Below are positions 55,233 through 64,000 of a stretch of 64,000 nucleotides of DNA, piece after piece. The stretch comes from Paraglaciecola sp. Lineage in GTDB: Bacteria > Pseudomonadota > Gammaproteobacteria > Enterobacterales > Alteromonadaceae. The stretch covers positions 62,001 through 126,000 of the forward strand of contig JAACSL010000002.1 of NCBI GenBank assembly GCA_009993955.1, read 5' to 3'. The position numbers and the translations under genes were made by a program. Each line of letters begins with the position of its first letter. The stretch's first letter is position 1. A model generated the notes under the pieces. It was not told the origin of the DNA. It ran no database searches and saw nothing but the letters and a program-made list of their open reading frames with translations.

Positions 55233-56746
55233 ACAGCGAAAGTCCTGTTGTCATCCAACTAAGTCAACCCGAGCAGCTCTATGCTGCGGTTGACTTGGGC
55301 TCTAACAGTTTCCACATGGTGATTGTGCGAGTATCGGCAGGCAGTGTGCATATTATTGGCAAGGTAAAACAGAAAGTACGTTTGGCCGCTGGCTTAGACG
55401 AAAACATGTGTTTGGATCAGGCTGCATTAGAACGTGGCTGGCAGTGTTTAGAAGTATTTGCTGAACGCTTGCAAGACATTCCATTGGCCAATATCAAAGT
55501 GGTGGGCACTGCCACTTTACGCCTAGCCAGCAATGCCAATGAATTCATAAAAAAAGCCAACAAAATCCTTAAACATAAAATCCAAGTCATTCCCGGTGAA
55601 GAAGAAGCACGGCAGATATATTTGGGTGTGGCCTATACCTCCGCCAATCAAGGCAATTCCTTGGTGATTGATATCGGTGGTGCCAGTACCGAAGTGATTG
55701 TGGGCAATGACATGACCCCCATCGAACTGGCCAGTTTAAATATGGGGTGTGTCACCTTTAAAGAACGCTTTTTCAGTGATGGCTTGATTACCGATAGCGC
55801 CTTTTCACTCGCCATAGCAGAAGCGAAATCCCTGTTAGCTCCCGTAGTAAAAAATTTCACTCAGTTTAAATGGCAACAATGCTTAGGCGCCTCAGGTACC
55901 CCACAAGCCATTGTCGAAATTCTGATTACGCAGGGCATTAGCGACGCTATTCGCCTGTCGTACTTACACAATCTGCAACAACAATGTATCGATTGCATCA
56001 GCATAGATCAGCTCGACATTGAGGGACTCAGCGAGTCCAGGCGAAGTATTTTCCCCAGTGGTCTTGCCATTCTCATCGCCTTATTTGAAGAGTTAGGCAT
56101 CAGCCACATGCAGATTTCAACTGGCGCGCTGCGTGAAGGCTTGATTTATGGCATGTTAGACAACATGCAGGCGAATGATCGCCGGGCGACAACACTTGAA
56201 CAGATGATGCAGCAATTTCATGTGGATGTAGAACACGCCAACCGAGTAAAAAACCTCGCGCTCCAGTTTTATAAACAAGTGCGCGCGCAAATTGACATTG
56301 ATATTCTGGACTGTAAAGCGGCATTGATCGCCGCCTGTTTACTGCATGAAACGGGTCTACACATTGAATACAAACAGCATCATATGCATGCTGCCTACAT
56401 TCTAGCTCACGTGCCTATGGTGGGTTACACGCATCAACTACAGTCTGCCATAAGAGTATTAGTGCTCAGTCATCGCAGTGACATTGAGCTAAAGCACTTT
56501 GAACCATTCCAACCTCAATTACGCGTTGTGTTGATTTTGTTGGTGAGAATTATTCGTTTAGCCTGCTTGTTATCAATCCGCCGTAAAGATAAATTGCTGC
56601 CGAATATAGAATTAGTCGTTAGTGACGATAGTTGGTCCGTCAATTTCCCAGCAGGATGGCTAAAAGAACACCCCCTTATTGATGCAGAATTAGCCAATGA
56701 AAAATGGCAGCAGCACAAGGTGGGATGGAAACTTGAATGTCAGTAA
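55229..56746 (+). CDS. gppA: Exopolyphosphatase/guanosine pentaphosphate phosphohydrolase (GppA/Ppx)
   Basis: 505 residues. The ASKHA phosphatase half shows [46 protein letters not shown] and [16 protein letters not shown]; an HD-like C-terminal half follows ([27 protein letters not shown]). It hydrolyses pppGpp to ppGpp and/or polyphosphate; GppA is favoured by its position overlapping rhlB (ATGA), as in relatives, but the two activities cannot be separated by eye. Confidence 0.9.
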   Translation: MNSESPVVIQLSQPEQLYAAVDLGSNSFHMVIVRVSAGSVHIIGKVKQKVRLAAGLDENMCLDQAALERGWQCLEVFAERLQDIPLANIKVVGTATLRLASNANEFIKKANKILKHKIQVIPGEEEARQIYLGVAYTSANQGNSLVIDIGGASTEVIVGNDMTPIELASLNMGCVTFKERFFSDGLITDSAFSLAIAEAKSLLAPVVKNFTQFKWQQCLGASGTPQAIVEILITQGISDAIRLSYLHNLQQQCIDCISIDQLDIEGLSESRRSIFPSGLAILIALFEELGISHMQISTGALREGLIYGMLDNMQANDRRATTLEQMMQQFHVDVEHANRVKNLALQFYKQVRAQIDIDILDCKAALIAACLLHETGLHIEYKQHHMHAAYILAHVPMVGYTHQLQSAIRVLVLSHRSDIELKHFEPFQPQLRVVLILLVRIIRLACLLSIRRKDKLLPNIELVVSDDSWSVNFPAGWLKEHPLIDAELANEKWQQHKVGWKLECQ

Positions 56747-56928
56747 TAGGCCATTTTTAATATGGTCTAGCTCTGTAAAATGCCGCACTCTGGCTCGTCA
56801 ATTTACGTGAGTGATTATTGTTGCGCTGGCATTTGGTGTTTGTACTAATAGTCAGCTACTGTGAGAAGGAGACAAAGGGAAAATACTCTTCTTTTTAATA
56901 TAAGCCGCTGTTGTGAGGGCATGATACT

Positions 56929-58914
56929 GTGGCGGCATGCATGCAATCGAATTCTCCAGATGCATCTTTAATATCCAGCTTACAACAACGCATTCTTCAA
57001 CTCGAAAGTGCTCTGATACAAACGCAGCCTTCTATCTCTTCACATCCATATTACCAGCAGCTTTTCAACAATATGTTGCACGAAGTACATGTCTGGGATC
57101 TGGTTTTTGACAATAAACAAAACATTATCACTTGGCGGTTAAAAGACGCAAACAAGCTTGCTCTCAAGGCTTGGAACAAAAATCTAGAAGACATCATAGG
57201 TAAAACAACCGATGACATTTTTCAGAGCAATGCGACTGAAAAATTTATGCCTATTGTGCAAAAAATATTCGCCGAGAACCAACCCTACACATGGGAAGCC
57301 TATTTCGAACGTACTGACCAATATTTGCAAATGACCAGCATCCCGTGCGATGGCTATTTTATCAGTACAGGCATCGATATCTCGCCACAAAAAAGAATAG
57401 AAGTTGACCTCAGAGAAACGGTATTAAAACTGACTGAAGCAATATCCTCTGGCAATGTGGGTCTGTGGGACTGGGATATTGTCAACGATAAGGTATTTTT
57501 CTCTGCCGAATGGAAAAGGCAGCTAGGGTATGCTGATAGCGAAATAGCAAATGACTTCATCGAGTGGCAGCAACGAGTCCATCCCGATGATGTTGAAAAA
57601 ACCATGGACTATATCAATGCCACTTTAAACAGTGACGCCTCTATCTATGAAACCGAATTTAGAATGCGCCACAAAGATGGCTCCTATCGTTGGATTTTAG
57701 CCCATGCAACGATTACCAGAGATAATCAAAATAAACCTCTGCAAATGGTGGGTTCACACTTAGATATCACCGAACGTAAGCGCTTAGAAGACACCGTTTT
57801 ACAACAACAAAAAATGCAAGCTTTAGGCACTCTGGCCGGAGGTATCGCTCATGACTTTAATAATTTACTTACGCCGATGATGGGTTTTACGCAACTTGCA
57901 AAAATGTCTATCAGCGATGAGTTAGTGTTAACAGGATACTTAAATAAAATTGAGGATTCGGCCAAACGCGCTAAAAAATTAGTGCAAAAAATTCTCTTGA
58001 TGAGTCGAAAATCCATTCAAAATATCGAAACTGTCTACCTTGATAAAATGATTACCGAGGTTGTAGATTTACTGAAAGTATCCCTGTCGAAAAATATTAC
58101 TATTAGTACTCGCTTTTGTAACAACCCCTTGCCAATTGCTGCCGATCCAAGCCAAATTTATCAAGTCATTTTAAATTTATGTACCAACGCCATTCAAGCG
58201 ATGCAAAAGGGAGGAGAGTTACTCATTCAATTGTCTTTACTGACTAAACACCACGACTCATCTGATAAACCTTGGGTTTGTTTGTCGATTAAAGACACCG
58301 GGACGGGTATGAATGAAGCAACACAAAAGCGTATTTTCGAACCGTTTTTTACAACCAAAACCCAAGGAGAAGAAAGAGGCACCGGACTAGGGCTTTCCAT
58401 CGTTTCAGCCGTCATTAAACAGCATCAAGGTGAAATCATGGTAGAGAGTGAGGTAGATGTCGGCACTGAATTTACCTTGTATTTTCCAGCCATGACTGAG
58501 CAAGCAGTAGCGCAAAAAACAGAGCTTTCTGTGATCAAAAAAACAAGTAACAAAACGGTTCTACTTATTGATAATGAGCCATCGCTGTGTGAAATCAGTG
58601 AAACGGTGTTAAAACAGTTAGGTTATCAAGTATTCACTTTTTTAGATGGACATCTGGCCATTGACTATTTTATCAAACACAGGCAAGAGATTGATATTAT
58701 TGTCACTGACTACTCAATGCCTGCCATTACTGGCCCAGAGGTCATCGCTAAAATTAGAGAGTTTGACACACAAATACCGATTATTCTGTTGACTGGCTTT
58801 AGCAACTTAGCCACCGAGGAGAACAGAGTGTTGTGGGGCTGCAACAGTATTTTGAGCAAACCCTACAACATTGAAAAATTTAGCCAAATTATCGATCAGT
58901 CGATCAAAAAATAA
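56929..58914 (+). CDS. PAS-PAS hybrid histidine kinase with C-terminal receiver
   Basis: 661 residues from a GTG with GAGGG upstream (ATG 56941 is close behind). A short coiled start, PAS (about 45-155, LHEVHVWDLVFDN), PAS_3 (about 165-285, SGNVGLWDWDIVNDKVFFSAEWKRQLGY, HKDGSYRWILAHA), NtrB-like kinase core (LGTLAGGIAHDFNNLLTPMMGF, ILNLCTNAIQAMQKGG, IKDTGTGMNEA, GTGLGLSIV) and a receiver with phosphoacceptor in IIVTDYSMPAITGPEV. No membrane segment, so it senses a cytoplasmic cue. No partner regulator is adjacent. Confidence 0.9.
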   Translation: MAACMQSNSPDASLISSLQQRILQLESALIQTQPSISSHPYYQQLFNNMLHEVHVWDLVFDNKQNIITWRLKDANKLALKAWNKNLEDIIGKTTDDIFQSNATEKFMPIVQKIFAENQPYTWEAYFERTDQYLQMTSIPCDGYFISTGIDISPQKRIEVDLRETVLKLTEAISSGNVGLWDWDIVNDKVFFSAEWKRQLGYADSEIANDFIEWQQRVHPDDVEKTMDYINATLNSDASIYETEFRMRHKDGSYRWILAHATITRDNQNKPLQMVGSHLDITERKRLEDTVLQQQKMQALGTLAGGIAHDFNNLLTPMMGFTQLAKMSISDELVLTGYLNKIEDSAKRAKKLVQKILLMSRKSIQNIETVYLDKMITEVVDLLKVSLSKNITISTRFCNNPLPIAADPSQIYQVILNLCTNAIQAMQKGGELLIQLSLLTKHHDSSDKPWVCLSIKDTGTGMNEATQKRIFEPFFTTKTQGEERGTGLGLSIVSAVIKQHQGEIMVESEVDVGTEFTLYFPAMTEQAVAQKTELSVIKKTSNKTVLLIDNEPSLCEISETVLKQLGYQVFTFLDGHLAIDYFIKHRQEIDIIVTDYSMPAITGPEVIAKIREFDTQIPIILLTGFSNLATEENRVLWGCNSILSKPYNIEKFSQIIDQSIKK

Positions 58915-58961
58915 CAAAAATGCGTCACAACTTTGTTGACTCTACATGATGAATTGTGCGC

Positions 58962-61852
<2,891 letters not shown>

Positions 61853-61860
<8 letters not shown>

Positions 61861-62653
61861 GCTTTGCCCCTAAATTAAACAAAGCATGGCTATTGGCCAC
61901 GCTGTTTTGTTCAATTTCTGCAACACTTAAACCCATTAGATTTGCTACTTCTTGGGCAATATAAGGGAGGTAAGCGGGTTCATTTTGTCCACCATCTACT
62001 TTGCGGTTATTGGCGAGGCCTTTGGGTCGTAAATAAGGCGCGTCGGTTTCAAGCAGTAATTTGTTAAGCGCCATATATTTCAATGCATCGCGTAAGGCTT
62101 CACCTCTATTTTGGTCACATACCCAGCCGGTGATGCCAATGTACAAGTCCAAGTCCAGATAGGCCGCCATTTGCTGACGATTACCGGTAAAACAGTGCAC
62201 AACCCCTCCCACTAAAGCAGGACGGTATTTCTCTAGGAGGGAAATTTGCGCCGCAAACGCATCACGCTCGTGCAAAAACACTGGCAAAGCTAATTCAACG
62301 GCCAGCGCTAGTTGACGTTCGAAGGCATGCAGCTGCGCGGCTGGGGGCGAAAAATTACGATTGAAATCCAAACCACACTCCCCAATGGCCACTACTTTGT
62401 TTGAGTCAGCCAAGGTTTTTAACTCTGCGTAACTGTGATCGTCAAACTCACTTGCATGGTGGGGATGTACGCCAACGGTGGTGAACAGGTATGGCGGGTA
62501 CTGCTCTGCCAAGATGACAGCTTCACGGCTTTTACTGACGGATGTACCGGTTAATATCAGCTGATTGACCTTGGCCGCTTGGGCACGCTGCACAATCGCG
62601 CTGAAGCGTTCTGCTGAGTCAATGAGATTAACGCCAATATCAACCCAACTCAC
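61853..62653 (-). CDS. tatD: TatD-family metal-dependent DNase
   Basis: 266 residues from a GTG start. Metal ligands: a modified first motif VDIGVNLIDSAERF (lacks the HxH of TatD-group YcfH relatives, as E. coli TatD does), IGECGLDFNRNFSP, FLHERDAFAAQ, GVVHCFTGNRQQMAAYL and LLETDAPYLRP. TatD enzymes are Mg-dependent 3'-5' nucleases; the link to the Tat pathway is genomic, and here too it follows tatC on the same strand. Confidence 0.9.
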
Positions 62654-62707
62654 TGCTCACCTGGCAACCAAGGCTGATAATCCAAGGAATGAAAAAAGCA
62701 ACCAGCT

Positions 62708-63451
62708 TCACAGGGTATTTTCCTGCTCGCTATCTTGGCGTTTTTTAGTGTAGATCCCACCAACAATCACACCAAATTCAAACAAGATCCACATGGGTAC
62801 CGCCAACAGTGTTTGGGAAATAACATCAGGTGGTGTGAGTAACATACCCAACACAAATACCCCAACAATCACGTATGGGCGTTTCGCTCTTAACGAAGCG
62901 GGTGTCGTGATACCTGTCCAACACATCAACACAATGGCAACAGGGATCTCAAACGACAAACCAAAAGCGAAAAACATCTTCAACACAAAATCTAAATAGC
63001 TGGTGATGTCGGTGTTATTCACCACACCTTCTGGGGCAACACTGGTAAAAAAGGCAAACACCAAGGGAAAGACCACGTAGTAGGCAAAGGCCATACCGGC
63101 GTAAAATAATAAGGTACTAGACAGTAACAAGGGTGCCACTAAGCGTTTTTCGTTTTTATACAAACCAGGTGCCACAAACCCCCATACTTGGTAGAGCACC
63201 ATGGGAATAGCAATAAAAAAAGATAAAACAATGGTTAGCTTAAAAGGGGCAAAAAATGATGAGGCAACGTCAGTAGCGATCATTTGCGCATTATCCGGTA
63301 GCGCTTCAAGTAAGGGAGTCGCTAGCCAATGGTAAAGGTCCTGAGCAAAGTAGACGAGGCATAAAAACACGATAAAAACGCTTGTTACAGCCTTAAGCAC
63401 ACGACTACGTAGCTCAATCAAGTGGGCAATCAAGCTATTGGGGTCAGCCAT
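62708..63451 (-). CDS. tatC: Sec-independent translocase subunit TatC
   Basis: 247 residues with six membrane helices. Signature [16 protein letters not shown] at the start holds the twin-arginine recognition loop, then [20 protein letters not shown] and [16 protein letters not shown]. TatC recognises RR signal peptides and assembles TatA around them. Six bases separate it from tatB. Confidence 0.96.
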   Translation of the reverse strand: MADPNSLIAHLIELRSRVLKAVTSVFIVFLCLVYFAQDLYHWLATPLLEALPDNAQMIATDVASSFFAPFKLTIVLSFFIAIPMVLYQVWGFVAPGLYKNEKRLVAPLLLSSTLLFYAGMAFAYYVVFPLVFAFFTSVAPEGVVNNTDITSYLDFVLKMFFAFGLSFEIPVAIVLMCWTGITTPASLRAKRPYVIVGVFVLGMLLTPPDVISQTLLAVPMWILFEFGVIVGGIYTKKRQDSEQENTL

Positions 63452-63457
63452 GAATGA

Positions 63458-63757
63458 TCACTCTTTTGAATACGGTTTTTGGACAGACTCGGCTGCTTTG
63501 CGCAGTTCGTCGACGGTTTCTTGCAGCTTGGGTGACAAATTCTGCATATTTTGTTGTTCAGCCTTTTTCAAATTTTCATGCATCTCATGAATTTTAAATT
63601 GCTGTTCGACTTCCTGACGAAAGCCATTGGCCATGCCTTTGATACTGCGCACGGTTTTTAAGGTCGAACGGATAGCACCCGGCAGCTTTTCTGGCCCGAG
63701 CACAACCAGAGCTACTACGCCAATTAAAACCAGCTCAAAAAAGCCAATATCAAACAT
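63458..63757 (-). CDS. tatB: Sec-independent translocase subunit TatB
   Basis: 99 residues, on the short side for TatB. N-terminal membrane helix and hinge FDIGFFELVLIGVVALVVLGPEKLPGAIRS, then an amphipathic helix and a charged tail. It partners TatC in signal-peptide recognition. Its ATG shares one base with the tatA stop (TAATG). Confidence 0.95.
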   Translation of the reverse strand: MFDIGFFELVLIGVVALVVLGPEKLPGAIRSTLKTVRSIKGMANGFRQEVEQQFKIHEMHENLKKAEQQNMQNLSPKLQETVDELRKAAESVQKPYSKE

Positions 63758-64000
63758 TAGCGGCGCTCGTTATGCTCTGGCGCCGCACTCTTCTTGGCCG
63801 CCGCTGACTGGGCGCTTTTGTCTTCTACTTTATCTTTGTTGACAAAATCAGCATCGCCGTCGGCGTCTTTGCCATCTTTATCTTCATCACTGATGGCTTT
63901 TTTAAAGCCTTTCACGGCTGAGCCCAAATCGCCACCTAAACTGCGTAGCTTCTTGGTGCCAAATAACAACACAATGATGCCTAAAATTATCAGCAATTGC
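63757..64000 (-). CDS. tatA: Sec-independent translocase subunit TatA (partial, 5' end outside window)
   Basis: The last bases of the window read [27 protein letters not shown] on the minus strand, the TatA helix and hinge, but the usual first few residues (MGG..IW) lie beyond base 64000. An ATG internal to the helix is not the real start. The C-terminal tail is acidic/basic and about 50 residues long. TatA forms the protein-conducting pore. Confidence 0.93.
   Translation of the reverse strand, partial: QLLIILGIIVLLFGTKKLRSLGGDLGSAVKGFKKAISDEDKDGKDADGDADFVNKDKVEDKSAQSAAAKKSAAPEHNERR

Noticed and set aside
63757..63996. TatA starting at the internal methionine (MLIILGII)
   Set aside because: The frame stays open to the window edge and the preceding residues match the TatA N-terminal helix, so the true start is outside.

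Overview
The window is chromosomal DNA of a marine gammaproteobacterium, most likely in the Alteromonadales (Alteromonadaceae-like). The inference rests on gene order and style: rho-trxA-rhlB-gppA, aroQ-accB-accC-prmA and tatABC-tatD-GGDEF-hemB blocks, many PAS/GGDEF/chemoreceptor proteins, an OprB-type porin and moderate GC. No phage, insertion sequence, integrase or CRISPR array is visible.

Layout. 1-2 kb: a tryptophan/kynurenine-type operon (kynureninase-like gene running off the left edge, TDO-like oxygenase) divergent from an AsnC/Lrp regulator. 2-6 kb: chemoreceptor, OprB-like porin, ATP-grasp protein, YggU. 6-11 kb: a two-gene RND efflux operon. 11-12 kb: OsmC and pirin. 12-18 kb: a large wHTH-STAND NTPase-TM-TPR protein overlapping a small beta-rich protein, then a small membrane protein with a diguanylate cyclase. 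18-29 kb: VIT1-like transporter, cytochrome b561, a two-protease-domain HtrA relative (Nma111/Deg7 layout), nitroreductase, DUF418 membrane protein, amidohydrolase, M3 peptidase. 29-33.5 kb: a tightly overlapping operon of response regulator, histidine kinase, cupredoxin-fold protein, FTR1-like permease, outer-membrane barrel and GNAT. 33.5-43 kb: FxsA, DsbD, M23 peptidase, a 1548-residue propeller-PAS-GGDEF-EAL sensor, upp, ACP phosphodiesterase. 43-48 kb: aroQ, accB, accC, a nonsense-interrupted chemoreceptor, prmA. 48.1-48.6 kb: a hairpin-rich noncoding block next to tRNA-Thr. 48.8-64 kb: purK/purE, a nonsense-interrupted M20 peptidase, rho, trxA, rhlB, gppA, a hybrid histidine kinase, hemB, a 7TM-type GGDEF protein, tatD and tatCBA.

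Most of the window is ordinary housekeeping and signalling. The parts most worth a second look are: (i) the permease operon at 29.6-33.4 kb, whose FTR1 homologue lacks both REXXE iron motifs and whose cupredoxin partner has no cysteine; (ii) the wHTH-STAND-TPR gene with its overlapping small partner; (iii) a TDO-like enzyme lacking the canonical GTGGSSG substrate loop, with two GAAC-N3-GTTC sites exactly 40 bp apart in its divergent promoter; (iv) a bacterial lipoprotein with one active and one apparently dead protease domain; (v) two genes each broken by a single in-frame stop within 5 kb; (vi) the hairpin array beside tRNA-Thr, where dusB-fis would normally follow prmA.

All family names are from reading motifs; no database search was run. 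Start codons were moved from the longest possible reading where a Shine-Dalgarno sequence, a signal peptide or family length argued for it.
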